NCBI GenBank assembly: GCA_001949185.1
Contig: BDGG01000011.1
Span: 989,786-1,053,785, forward strand
DNA from: Ramazzottius varieornatus
Lineage: Eukaryota > Tardigrada > Eutardigrada > Parachela > Ramazzottiidae
Length of the DNA: 64,000 nucleotides
Reading direction: 5' to 3'
The notes beneath the pieces are model-generated. The model saw only the letters and a list, made by a program, of their open reading frames with translations. It was not told the origin of the DNA and did not search any database. Positions 45,429 through 56,361 of this stretch are shown in pieces. Numbering within the stretch: position 1 is the stretch's first letter; each line of letters begins with the position of its first letter. A program made the translations under genes and the position numbers.

Positions 45429-46831
45429 TCAACCGACAACGACTGTTCCTGAATCAGTAAACTCGTAAACAGGGACTTCCAAGTTGGCGGGAGCCGGGCC
45501 TTTCCTGATGCGACCGCTGCCATCGTAATGGCTACCGTGGCACGGGCAGTAGTACCTAAAACAAACAGGAAAAAAATCTAGAAAATGTTGACAAACGAAC
45601 TCGAGAAGATTCTTTCCAAGTGGCGCAACTTTCCACTGTTCTAGATGACAGAGTGCGCCAGTTGGAAAGATAGTTTTGCGGGTTTATCAGCCTAGGCGCG
45701 AAATGCTTTTCGAAATTTAGAAAAGGTTTACCCTCCAAATTCTCCAGAGTTTGGGATGGGTACACATCCTAAATGGGTGCAGACGCCGATCAAAATCAGC
45801 CATTCGGGGTTCTTCACCCGTTGGTCATCGGTCTGCGGGTCTCTCAGAGTTCCCACATCGACGTTCTTTGCCTACAAGTACAACACTTTTTGTAACCAGA
45901 GTACTACTCCTAACTTGAGAAGCAAAGATGTACCTGTTCGATTATGTCCGGTGTTCGGTGCCAGATGAAGAGTGGTTTGCCGCGCCATTGGAAGGTCTGA
46001 TGTTTGCCTTCCGGAATATCGTTCAAGTTGACTTCCACTTTAGCCAAAGCCAACACGTCAGCTGAGGGACTCATTGTCCCTAAGAACTTTGTCACTATGT
46101 TCTTCGCTATGTATGTGGATCCGACGCCCAAAGCTGTAAAGGAAGCAAGAGCTTGAAAGAGGGAAAAAAGACATCGAACCAAGGCAAGCTCAAATCAACG
46201 GCACCAGTCAAACAATCAACGGATGACATCACCGTATCTCAAGGAATTTCCGAATGATCAGTGATGTCATGCGCAAATGTCAGCAACGACAGCGCGGCAG
46301 TCAAAATCAACAATCAAGCCATAATGACGAGGAAACCTGTCCCCAAACGGAAACGGGCTTTCAGGAGACATTCTCACCCGCAGTCATCACGTAAGTGAAC
46401 GCGCGACGTTCGTTTGCCGTCTCAGAGCTTCGCACGGTGTTGCTTCTGTTAGAAGGACGTCGGTAGTAGGAGAAATCTGGGACTTTGATGTCCGTATGGG
46501 CGAACCGTCTTTGGTTGCACTGCACAGAATGAGCTGCCAAACAACCACTGGTTGAAACCCCGACAACCTTTCAAACCTCAACCTTACCGTTCAAGTTCAG
46601 CGTGGCCTGGTTCAGGCATCCTGCAGTCAGCTTCTTGGATAAAGACCACGAGGTGCAGGGCTCTGCATGAGGGATGATGGTGTCCTCATCGGGATTGGGA
46701 ATAACCGAGCCACTGATGGGCTTGATAAAGCTATTCACAACGTGCACGGTTGGTCCGAAGGCGCATGTTGCTGGCAAGCCGTGTGGCAGTACACCAGCTG
46801 CGATAGATTGCCTTCCTACGGCACTCAACAT
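45429..46831 (-). CDS. UQCRFS1: Cytochrome b-c1 complex Rieske iron-sulphur subunit
   Basis: Electron-transfer subunit of respiratory complex III; carries electrons from ubiquinol to cytochrome c1 at the mitochondrial inner membrane. Five phase-consistent exons, 46831-46588, 46533-46378, 46133-45934, 45871-45732 and 45555-45429, encode 288 residues, close to the usual about 270-280. The N-terminal presequence is about 80 residues. Then come [15 protein letters not shown], the single membrane anchor and hinge ([20 protein letters not shown]), [18 protein letters not shown], and both [2Fe-2S] motifs CTHLGC and CPCHGSHYD, so all four ligands (2 Cys, 2 His) and the disulphide Cys pair are present. 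Using the acceptor before 46133 rather than an upstream one gives a hinge of exactly the family length. The last intron holds a hairpin-B copy. Head-to-head with the chromodomain gene. Confidence 0.95.
45595..45695. repeat. Hairpin family B copy (UQCRFS1 intron)
   Basis: CTCGAGAAGATTCTTTCC, then arms AAGTGGCGCAAC / GAGTGCGCCAGTTGG. Lies in the 176-base last intron. Confidence 0.8.
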
Positions 46832-47196
46832 CTTCACGAAGATGGACCACACGACGAGGCAAAGAGGGATCAAGAAAAGGGAAGAAAATACGACGACGAA
46901 AGAGAAAGATTTCGGGTACGACTTTGACGAAGGCAGTCGCCCTCCCAGCACATACCGAGGCGGTGCCGGATCAGCCTCGGAAGTCGGAACTTGGCAGGCC
47001 CGGCTGTTAACTGAAACTGATTGTTTAGCGTCAGGGCTGTGCCGTTAGCCCATAACCGGGTATAAAAAGTCATCACCCGCAGGGCACGCACGGGTGACCT
47101 GCGTTTCCAAAATTGAAAATTCGTTACACATTTCTCCACGTTCTTGAATTAACTAAATTTACCCTAAGCTTCCTGCCCTCGGCCTCAGGTTCGAGG
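46832..47196. promoter_or_regulatory. Divergent promoter region between UQCRFS1 and the two-chromodomain gene
   Basis: 365 bases separate two outward-facing ATGs. On the plus strand GGGTATAAAAAG at 47057-47068 is a plausible TATA element 130 bases before the chromodomain ATG. Confidence 0.5.
47062..47068 (+). promoter_or_regulatory. TATA-like box of the two-chromodomain gene
   Basis: TATAAAA within CCGGGTATAAAAAGTC, about 130 bases upstream of the start codon. Confidence 0.4.
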
Positions 47197-50100
47197 ATGT
47201 CGGATTCCGAGTCGGACGAGCCGAGCTATGAAGTAGCAGAAGTCCTGGACACGACGGGCAAGCCGCCGAACCGGGAGTTTTTTGTGAAATGGAAGGGATA
47301 CGACGAGTAGGTGAAGACCGAAGAAGTGCGAATTGCAGAAAACGGTATCAGCTTTGCATTGCCCTTACCTTTTGTTCTTGCAGGTCCGAGAACTCATGGG
47401 AACCCGAAGAGAATATGTACCACCTGGTGGTGGTGCAGGAATACGTGAAAAGAAAAGGCCTCGCTCCGGTTTACGATCCGGAAAAGGAAGAGGAACGAAA
47501 GAGTACGTTCGAACCACGCAGAGTGTATGATGCATATGAGAAACCTTCACGTTTGGTTGGATCTTTAGACGCCGAGAGAGAACGTGAAAGAGAAAAGCAA
47601 AGAAAGAGGGAAAAGGAGAAGGAAGTGGAAGGGAATAAGAAAAAACAGGAGAAGAAGAATAATTCGAACGCTGGATCACGTAAGCTTTTAAGATTCCACA
47701 TTCGGTTGATTGCTGATTGATACTGTTAGACAGTTAACTGTGACGTCACGGTGCCGCCGTGCTGTAACGTTATCTAGGCCCTCCTCGAACTGTTTTGCGT
47801 GACGTCATGTGCCGCAGTATGCAATGTCGGTTGCTGGGTTGCCTTTCTAGTGTCGGACGAGGAAGTCAAGCGAAGATGGGCGGAAGAGGTAGAAAGACGT
47901 AAGTTGATGCCTGCTGCTGTTATCGGCTTTCGAGCCGGGTTGCGTTTCAGCGCTTACGAGTTCCTTTTAGGAAGAAGAGCTGCGAAAGAGAAGGAACAGG
48001 ATAAGCCACAACGGCGCGGTAACTTCCATGTCCTCTTTCGCAGCCATTCCACACTTTGTTTTAGCTAATCGATTTTTATGTTGTTTCAGCCGGAAAACAG
48101 CTGTCGACAAAAGAGCAGAAACTAGCTGAAAAACAAAAAGATGGTAAACTACGACATAGAAAACATTTCTATGTTTTTAATAACATGTCGTGTGGTTCTC
48201 CCTTTCGAATAACCTAATCTTGAATGACTCACTAGTGCGTTCGTTTTTTTGGCAGAATTACTAACCAAGCAACTCGAGAGCGAAGGATGGAAGGGCTTCG
48301 AGCTGTATAAGGAAAAGAGCAGGCGGAAAGAAAGTAAGACAGTGACGAGCTTTCTTCCTCTTGTGGAATACCTGTTAGACATATCAGACTGGTTTTTCTT
48401 TAGTTGAAGAAAATGGAGGTGTCGTGACCCCGATCCAGCCTCCCGCTACATCGATTGCGAAGTCTCCATCAGGCGACTCTTCGTCCGAGATGGCTCGCGA
48501 AAAGCCAGTCCATAAGCCCAAGCCAAAACCTGCACCAGCTCCCGCCCTTGACTACTCGTCCGACGAGGAGATTCCCATGATCACAGCCACTCCAAGGAAA
48601 GCGCCATCTGCCAAAGTAGCGACGCTCGACGATGAAAGACAAAACACAAGCGCGTTCCGCGATTCATCGCCCGAAATTCCTGTTGTAAGGTTTGAACTTC
48701 TTTTCAGTGTACCAAACCTAAACTAAATTTTCCCATAAATTCTGTCATAATAAAGATCCACAAATGTATACGAAGAGAAAACAGGATTTCGGCAAAGAAA
48801 CTCGGCCCGGTTGTTTCCCAAGTGGCGCAAGCTTTCAGCCGACAAGCCGGTAAAACGCGCCACTGGGGAAAACGGTATTGTCGAGCTCTTATTTGCCGAG
48901 CTGTTAAATGTAATCCAGCGTTTAGGGATTGCAGAACCAACAATTCTTCATCAGAATAGTGATGCTGAATTTTTCTTCTGCTATTTGCAGATCAAATCGG
49001 CAGTTCCGCCGAGGCCGCGTCCAAAGAGGCCCGTCTCTTCTTCCAGCAGTTCGGATGAAGCGCCAGGACCGGTCGGATCAAGCAAAGCCATGGCTGCTTC
49101 AGCCGCCAGACAGCCAGTGGAAGCTCTGGACTCTAGTTCGGAGCTTTCCGACAGTGAGGACCGAAAGAAGAAAGACGAAGAAGAAGCGGAAGAGGGTGAA
49201 CCAACTTATGCCGTCCGCAAAGTTCTCGACATGCGCGGAAAAGCGCCCGATCGCGAGTTCCTCGTCCAGTGGGAAGGCTATGACTCGTGAGTCCTTTTCT
49301 TTCAGTCTTCCTATGATACTTGGAAGCTCACTCTTCTGATATAGGTTTATCAAAGTTTCTGAATATAATATTTCGAAAATTCGAAAGTATCTTTTTCGTC
49401 CTTCTTTAGACACTACCGGAAATTGTTTGTCGGAATTTCGGCACGCGGTTTTCGTGTATCGACTTCGCAGCGAGTAACGAGGCTCATGCTGTATAAATTA
49501 CAGATTTGAAAACTTTGATATTCGCATATTCACAGAGAAAGCTTCTTAAATTTTGTTTCTGACAAATTCACCTGATCTAAATTCCTGATTTCACGCATTT
49601 TTGCACGTTGCAGAGGTGACGATACGTGGGAGCCTGAAGAAGGTGTGGGCCATCTCCTGATCGTGCAGAAATTCATTGCTGACCGAGCAGCGTGGAAAGT
49701 GGCCAGCTCGGCTGGCAAGAGCAAGAAACGTGACTACTCTGGCACCGAGGACGAAAGAACGAGAAAGAAGGAAAAGGATGGTAAATACGGCCACAACAAA
49801 AACTTTTTCAATCAACCATCAAGCAAAGCCTCCACGTCCTACAAACAGCCGAACAAGTATGGGCCGTACTCGAAAAGAGGAGGAAAAGTTCCTGGAGACA
49901 TTTACGATGGTGAGTTTGACGCAAAGCAAACCTGCGTTCAGCGACCCATGCCTTTAATGTTGTGGGTGTTTGTACGGAGGTGCAAGCGAGTATCCGCAGA
50001 TATAGTTTGCCACTTTTGCATGCACCCACATACTGGAGACATTGTTAAACACGTATCTTGATGTATGCAGGTGGTTGAAAGTTGGCTGTGATGGCTTGTC

Positions 50101-51729
50101 GACCTGCCACTGTCAATCAATCCTGTTTTATTTTGTAGAAGGAGCTGGCAGCCCTCAGAATGTTCCTGCCTATCCACCCGAAGACGAAAAGATGAAGAAG
50201 AAGTTCTTGGCCAGTAGTTTTCGCATCCCGAAAGCTAAGGGTGGTGATGGCAGAGGCGAGTCTGTCGTCGAACTCGCTGCTGATGGGAAGGCTAGTAGCC
50301 CCGATGACGACTATGCAAACGGTAAGCACCTTCAGATTCTCGATGATATTTCGAAGAAGATACTGTGCGATCAATCTATTCGTCTTTAATTCTTTTTTAG
50401 ATGAGGAAATTCTAGAAGGCGGCTTGAACGATGACGTGGCGATGACTCGGATGGTGCTTGGACGTAAGTCATCCATTGGCGTTTCCTCTTATGTCGGAAC
50501 TCGGTAGACAAGCTCGACAAGATCGTTTTCCAAGCGGCGCACGTATACGGCTTTGTTGGTCGTGAGCGTGCGCCAAAGGGAGAGCTTGGCAAGATTGTTT
50601 TCCCAACTGGTGCAAGTTTTTAGTGTTATTGGCAGTTAGCGGGCGCCACTTGGGAAACTGATCGTGTCGAGTTTGATCGCCGAGGTCGCAATTTTCAATT
50701 ATGCAAAGTTTGCCGTAAATTTAAGAAGAATATCGTGTGATGAAGCGTTGGCTTATGTGTTTAGTGGAAATCAACCATCCTGATCCAGACAGGAAGCCCG
50801 ACAAGTTTACCACGAAGCTTCTCGATGACGAGCTGATCGACAGTATCACTCGGCCGGTAGACGATAACCGGTTCGATGATTTGTACAAGCGTCTGCAGTT
50901 TCTGAGGATTGAGTGTTCGTCTAAGTTCAGCCAGGAACTGAAGGTGCCAGCCGTCACCGCTCCCACACACATGTTCGAGACGGCTATTCCCCGCTTGGAA
51001 AATCAAGGCTGGCACAGACCTGTTCGTACCCGCGAGGTTCGTTCCATGAAACGATATCAGATAATTCATCCAAAAAAGAATCGCTTATTTCGACCGCTCA
51101 TTTCCAAAACCACCATTTGGGATCTGTTTCGATTTTGGTTTCGTTAGATGGGAAGCTGACGAAGGAAACGCACAAGGTTATTATCTTCAAGCGGCGCGCA
51201 CTTCCAGTCGGCACACGGTAGACGTGTGCCACTTGGCAAACTGGTCTTGTCGAGTTTATTTGTCGAGCTCCCAAACACATACGTATTTTAGTGAAACATT
51301 TTCAGGGTGCAAAATTCGAATTTATTCTCTTTTTTCGGTTGTTACCGATGATCGAAAGTTTACTTTACGCACTTAGATGTAAAAATTAATCTTGACGAAT
51401 TACAAATCCAGGCTTGGAGTGTACTGTATAGTGTATCTTAATGCCTCGATTGGTCATAGGTGATTGGTAACTACGTAGATTACTTCAAGAAAGATCTCCT
51501 TCCCGCTTACCTCAAACATACTCAAGGCGAGAACATCAACGGCACGGACCTGTTCAAGATTGAACAGAAGGAAATCGCGCTGTACCTGCGGACCCAATTG
51601 AAAAAACCCGACGTTATGCGACATCTCGGGCGTGATGTTATGAACTACGAGAAGGAAAAGTCCAGAGCGCAGACACAACGCTGTGTCAAGATGATCCAAC
51701 GCCCAAGAATTCCGGTCGTTGGTCAGTAA
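47197..51729 (+). CDS. Protein with two chromodomains and an unknown C-terminal domain
   Basis: Probably a nuclear histone-methyl-lysine reader. Thirteen phase-consistent exons: 47197-47306, 47384-47679, 47851-47898, 47971-48018, 48101-48145, 48256-48333, 48404-48684, 48991-49286, 49614-49909, 50139-50321, 50401-50463, 50765-51036, 51460-51729; 761 residues. Chromodomain 1 (about 9-60) has YEVAEVLDTTGKP and FVKWKGYDESENSWEPEEN; chromodomain 2 (about 375-435) has YAVRKVLDMRGKAPDREFLV and QWEGYDSGDDTWEPEEG. Both keep the Tyr, Trp and Tyr positions of the HP1-type aromatic cage, and both are split by an intron at the same codon (phase 2, after GYD), evidence of internal duplication. Between them lies a long Lys/Glu- and Ser-rich linker. 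The last about 180 residues (from EINHPDPDRKPDKF) look helical and match no family I know; there is no obvious chromoshadow, helicase or enoyl-hydratase-like domain, so it is not HP1, CHD or CDY. Confidence 0.85.
47741..47815. repeat. Small TGACGTCA-bounded hairpin (intron)
   Basis: Starts TGACGTCACGGTGCCGCC and closes with GCGTGACGTCATGTGCCGC. It fills much of the intron between chromodomain-gene exons 2 and 3. Confidence 0.55.
48790..48905. repeat. Hairpin family B copy (chromodomain-gene intron)
   Basis: GGCAAAGAAACTCGG, then arms TTCCCAAGTGGCGCAAG / AACGCGCCACTGGGGAA, then ACGGTATTGTCGAGCTC and TTTGCCGAG. This copy shows the outer CTCGGCAAA / TTTGCCGAG termini well. Confidence 0.82.
50508..50690. 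repeat. Hairpin family B, two tandem copies (chromodomain-gene intron)
   Basis: Copy 1 reads CTCGACAAGATCGTTTTCC with arms AAGCGGCGCACG / AGCGTGCGCCAAAGG; copy 2 reads GCTTGGCAAGATTGTTTTCC with arms CAACTGGTGCAAG / GGGCGCCACTTGGG and ends ATCGTGTCGAGTTTG ... GCCGAG. Confidence 0.82.
51180..51270. repeat. Hairpin family B copy (chromodomain-gene last intron)
   Basis: Arms TTCAAGCGGCGCGCAC / GTGTGCCACTTGGCAA, followed by CTGGTCTTGTCGAGTTT and GTCGAGCTC. Confidence 0.78.
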
Positions 51730-52221
51730 CCGCGTTCAGGCTCACTCTTTTTACGGAATCACAATATATTCTGACAGTACAACAGTATAAGTAATTGTTT
51801 TGCTCTCTAGAAGTCGTACTTTAGGCAATTTTCGGACTTTACTGTAGACTTGATGGTTCTTGTTTTTGGCCTGCTGGTTGCCTCTAACACGTGATTTTTT
51901 GACTTGTTAAATTTCGAATGCATGGCTTGGTAAAAACCTGCGGAGAACTGAGATATTTTCAGGTATTGACTGCGTTCTGTAGTTCATAGTCGGTGCGGGC
52001 AGTAGGCTAGCCTTTTTTCACAGTACGTGGCGACTGCTGTGGGTTACAGTGATAACAGAGCGCAAAGTAAAATTCTAAGATGTTTGAAAATCATGGACCT
52101 AGCTGCGCAAATGGAACAGCAAGCTGATCAAAAGGCTCCTTACCAGCGATTTCTAAGTTGTTTGGCGCGCGCGAGTAAAGAGGGTAGATTTCAAGCCTGG
52201 CATTCAATTAGTTTGCGCAAT

Positions 52222-52341
52222 ACTGTAATGCTTCCTGAATCTCAAGCACTGATGTCACAGTACGCGTGCACCATATGCATCACTATACCCGTAAAAGTTG
52301 CGCGGTTGTGACGTCAGTGCGTGAGATTCAAGCATTACAGA
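52222..52341. repeat. 120-bp palindromic element with central TGATGTCA/TGACGTCA pair
   Basis: Left arm ACTGTAATGCTTCCTGAATC then TCAAGCACTGATGTCACA; right arm TGTGACGTCAGTGCGTGAG then ATTCAAGCATTACAG, a near-complete complement. Centre about 45 bases. Confidence 0.82.
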
Positions 52342-52610
52342 TACTCAATTGTTGGGGCTCCAAATGGCTTGACTTGCAAACGACCTGGGAGGCTTCACGG
52401 TGCCCTAAAACCGACGGCGACAGGGCCTTCTGGAGTACGCCGCTTGCAACTGAGCCTGCTCTACCTTCAAAGTTTAGGGAAGTACAGTGACTTCGTAGAG
52501 TACACATAACGGAGCTTCAACGAGGTTTGAACATCGCAAAGTGTCTGATATCCTGGTCAACAAGGCATGCTCCAGCGATTATTGAGCGAACACTGAAGTG
52601 TTTGCGCTAA

Positions 52611-53008
52611 AGGGCAGGTTCGGTGCGGTGCAGTGAAACATTTTTTCCATCCTTCACCGAGTCAGTGAAAATTCTTTCGCCGCAGTGAAGGATGGTGAAA
52701 GCCTTGAAAGTGTAGCAGTGATTGACTGATTGACTGACACGATTAATACAACAGTCCGCGCGGGTTATATGCATGTATATTTATTGATTGTAGCAAAGGT
52801 TTGTATTGAGTACGAGCGCATAATGAGCTATTCCAGACCGTTTGCGGACCATCGCGACAGTCGTGTCAGTCGGTCAGACAATCAATGGCTCACTTTCAAG
52901 GCTTTCACCATTCTTCACCGTCCTTCATCATCCTTAACAGCGGTGAAAACATTTCACTGATTCGGTGAAGGATCGTGGAAATGTTTCACTGCACCGCAAC
53001 CTTCCCTA
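52611..53008. repeat. About 400-bp inverted-repeat element with CTTCACC repeats
   Basis: Left arm AGGGCAGGTTCGGTGCGGTG then CAGTGAAACATTTTTTCCA; right arm TGGAAATGTTTCACTGCACC then GCAACCTTCCCT. Inside, CCATCCTTCACC and GAAGGATGGTGAAAGCCTTG repeat in both orientations, giving several nested stems. The non-homologous centre is about 170 bases. Confidence 0.8.
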
Positions 53009-55573
53009 TGCCAAAGCCTGCACAGCGTTCTGGGTAGCGACACAGAAAACGCTAATATCGATCCCCGGATCCAAAAAACCCTGTTATTAAACATCGGAAA
53101 GGCTAAAAATTCGAAGGAAAGAAGCACAGAAAACGCTTTTTCATCCTGCCAAGAAGAACTTTTTCTGTGTCCGAAAATATGCAGTTTTGGAACACGGATT
53201 AATATTTATTCAGTGTCAAGAAAGCTATAATTTAGCTATCCCTTCGACAAAAAAATCTGCATAATTCATGCGCTAATTCTGCTGTGCTTCCTAGCTAAAG
53301 GAAAGGTGGAAAAACATGATTTCTGAAGAGAAATTTAATTTCATCGAAATTTGTCCAAAATCGCAGAACAGTTCATAAAACACCAAGAAGGCAGCTAGTT
53401 TCAATATTTTATAGAATTGAGCAAGAAAACAACCGAAACCAAAAGACACCCTGTGCACCGAGCTCGGAGAGACTTCAACACCGCAACACCACAGTCAAAA
53501 CAGAAAAGAATAACTATATGAAGGTGGAGAAAGGATGTTTGTTTTCAGCTGCAGTTCAGTTGACCCGTAAAATGAAGCAGTAGTCAGCTATTGGATAACT
53601 GTAATGTTCACCAAGAAACATCAAAGATGGCTCCAGTCCCGAGCTGACTGACAATACGTACCGGACAGCTTACGTGGTGAAATCTGCGAGTTCGCTATTC
53701 AAGCTCCCATACTGCTTACTGGCGTGTCCTGTGATGCGCTATCCATTTCACGTAGAAGAAACAACGTGAACCCTGGGACCTGCAAGATAAGAATCACCAT
53801 ATAATTACAAGTAGTCAATCAGCGCAGACATAATCACCGATACCAAAGTCACCAAACGACCAAAGGACGGGAGACGCCTTAGCACGGACAATCATTAAGC
53901 TCGAGGTGGTCCTTAGCAATCTCGAGTTCTAGAGAGTGAGGTATCTACCTTGTGGCTGATGTCTTCGAGCTCGGGCAAAAGACGGCGAGAAGCGACCTGA
54001 TCAAACGGGATCGCTATGCCGTAGCAAAACGCTGTCCATCCGACTCTAATTTTTTTTTAAAATTAATTTTTAGCCAGAATTTAGTTTTTTTCGACGCCCT
54101 ACGTTTCCCCAAGGATACAGAACCGTTCGCCCTGACCTCTTATTAAAAACAAAACTGCTGGATCAAGCCGGGCGCGGTTGATTCAAGTTGGGAAAATTTT
54201 CAGCTGTATTAGTGAATTCTCTGTGGTAGGAATACCAGACGGAAGTTCTGCCCGACATTTCCGACTATTGTGCTTCCTATATAGGAGTTGCAGCACCTTC
54301 CACGCGGCAGCACGTGTCGGTTGCATGATGAAGGATTTAACGGCTGGTACTTTCAGAGCAGAGTGCTCTCCACCAAAAGCACTTCACAAAGCTCTACGCT
54401 ACAGAAATCGAAATTCGCCATGCATTGAGTTTGCGTACCGCGAAGGTACCGACGGAGATTCCCACAAGGAAGATCTCCCATCTAAATAGCACGATTCAAT
54501 CGCGTACTGCACTCATTCAGGCGCAGGGCTGCGAGTGTGCCTCCGAAGTACGTATGCGTTTGTCGCGCCCCAGCATGAGATGCAGATTTGTTACGCACCA
54601 CCTTACTTCCGATGGGTGGCGACATGCACTCCAGCGTCGCCCTAGTATTTCTGAACCAGTAAAGCCTAGGCAAACCTCGCCATTCCATGCCAGCAGCCCA
54701 GTGCTCCATAAAAGCTGGGCCGATTTAGCCGTTAACTGATGGAACATTTATCACCATTAGTCAACCCACCCTGATTTCATACAGTCGTCCGACTGAATTA
54801 TTAGGATGGCTTGTAGAAAGCGGATGGTGTCTCTAGCTGTCACTGCTACAGTAATTGGTAGACCTCGGTATCAGGGCTGGGGTCCCTCTGACCTATATTT
54901 CATTCTGTTTTAGTTAGCATACAAACTGGCCGAAAACAAACACTCAAAAATTGGCGTTTCGATGGGTGGTGCATATTCTGTCGAATAAAAAGTTGGAAGC
55001 ACAATACGCGAACACCGAAAATATGTCGTCCAGCCACTGTTCAGCCAGGAATAAAACTGGACTCTGTTTGAGTAATCGTACCCTTTCTGGAGTTTCTCCC
55101 GTTCAACAAAAGACGAGAATTTAAAAAATAGGACAAGCTGCTCAGCGATCAACAGACTCTGTAATCTTTGGTGCCGAGCAGGTTACCGCAGATTTCCGCG
55201 CGTTTTGGAGGTTGTTGTATCGTAGTTTCATACGCTGAAGGCACTAGCTTTGAGATGTCTCATGTTGCGATGATTATCGAACTCATTGAATTATTCAACT
55301 CTGGGATAAAATTACCTTTGCCAGCTAGCATGGGCTTTGGTGAAAACCCAGGAATCCTAAAGACAACGCCAGCGACTGATCAAGATGGAAAGTTCCACTG
55401 CCGGCACTTGGTGGTAAAGCGGACAGTTACTTCATGGTATAGGCATTTTTTCTGGCATAGATAATTTTCCCATTGTTTAAAATCTTTCTTTACCATTACG
55501 AAGGTGAGTCTCAATTGTTCGTTGTCTTATCCTTGGTCAGCTTCGGCGCAGACCACTGTGGACAACACATGGG
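53009..55573. other. Intergenic stretch without a recognisable gene
   Basis: No domain seen on either strand. A plus open frame at 54425-54739 is Arg/Ser-rich and only vaguely like a Tc1 helix-turn-helix region; I do not call it. Confidence 0.4.
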
Positions 55574-56035
55574 TTTCGGCAGCCCAATTTTTGGCACGTT
55601 ATTTTTGGTATCAAATGACCCTTTTCTGACATGAAATTTGAGAGAATATTCAGGGGCATCGGATATTAGCTTTGCATTACCTCACCGTGCCTCAAAGTCT
55701 CACACAACTGTTCGCCCTTTTGGGAAGACACTCTGGAGAATTTCAGGGGTGACCGATAACAGAAACACTTCTACCAGGGGATTTGTCGCCAAAACGACTG
55801 TCTGCGGATTTTCATGCTGCAGGACGTCATCCTGACGTCAAAACTTTCTCAGTGAAGAAATCCAAACCCCTTCAGACTTTCCCGACGTAGCCATCTGACC
55901 ACTGGTCAGACGGCCAAATGGTTATCTGAATTTTGTTGCTCGATGTTTATTACGCTAGATGGCATTTGCAGTTGAAGATTGCCCCTGGGGTGCCAAAACG
56001 TCAAAACCGTTTCCCGAACAATCGCGATATTAGTC
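55574..56035. repeat. Family C element, copy 2 (diverged)
   Basis: Shares with 32231-32694, in order: TCGGCAGCCCAATTT, TTCAGGGGCATCGG, CTGTTCGCCCTTTTGGGAAG, CTGGAGAATTTC, TGACGTCAAAAC, CTGACCACTGGTCAGACGG and TTGCCCCTGGGGTGCC. The right terminal repeat has decayed. Confidence 0.7.
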
Positions 56036-56204
56036 AGCCACATGTCATTATTGCACCCAATACGTCATCGCTCCAGAACCTCTACCAGCAGGGGTAGGAA
56101 ACCCGCCTAACTTCACCGTTTACTGTTTACGAAACGACTGCAGAAACGAATAGTGTTGTTTTACTACTTGATAAAACGGTGCTGCATGTGATGTTGCCAA
56201 CATA

Positions 56205-56361
56205 TACTGTAGTGCTACCAAATTATCGCGCACTCGACCACGGGAACAGTGAATGATGTCCGGGTGAGAGTCATCGTTGCTACAGTGCCAGCATTTGGTC
56301 ATACTGGGCAATGATGACTATCACGCTGTTCAGTGCGCGATAATTTGGTAGCACTACAGTA
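56205..56361. repeat. 157-bp palindromic element abutting the Tc1 copy
   Basis: Left arm TACTGTAGTGCTACCAAATT then ATCGCGCACT; right arm is the exact complement AGTGCGCGATAATTTGGTAG then CACTACAGTA. Both ends are TA. Confidence 0.82.

Noticed and set aside
46832-46951. N-terminal extension of the Rieske frame with hydrophobic residues
   Set aside because: The downstream ATG at 46831 gives the normal family length and presequence; the extension lies in the divergent promoter region.
54425-54747. Possible second Tc1 transposase fragment
   Set aside because: Arg/Ser-rich frame on the plus strand and a minus frame with Trp/Arg, but no DDE motif or terminal repeats could be aligned.
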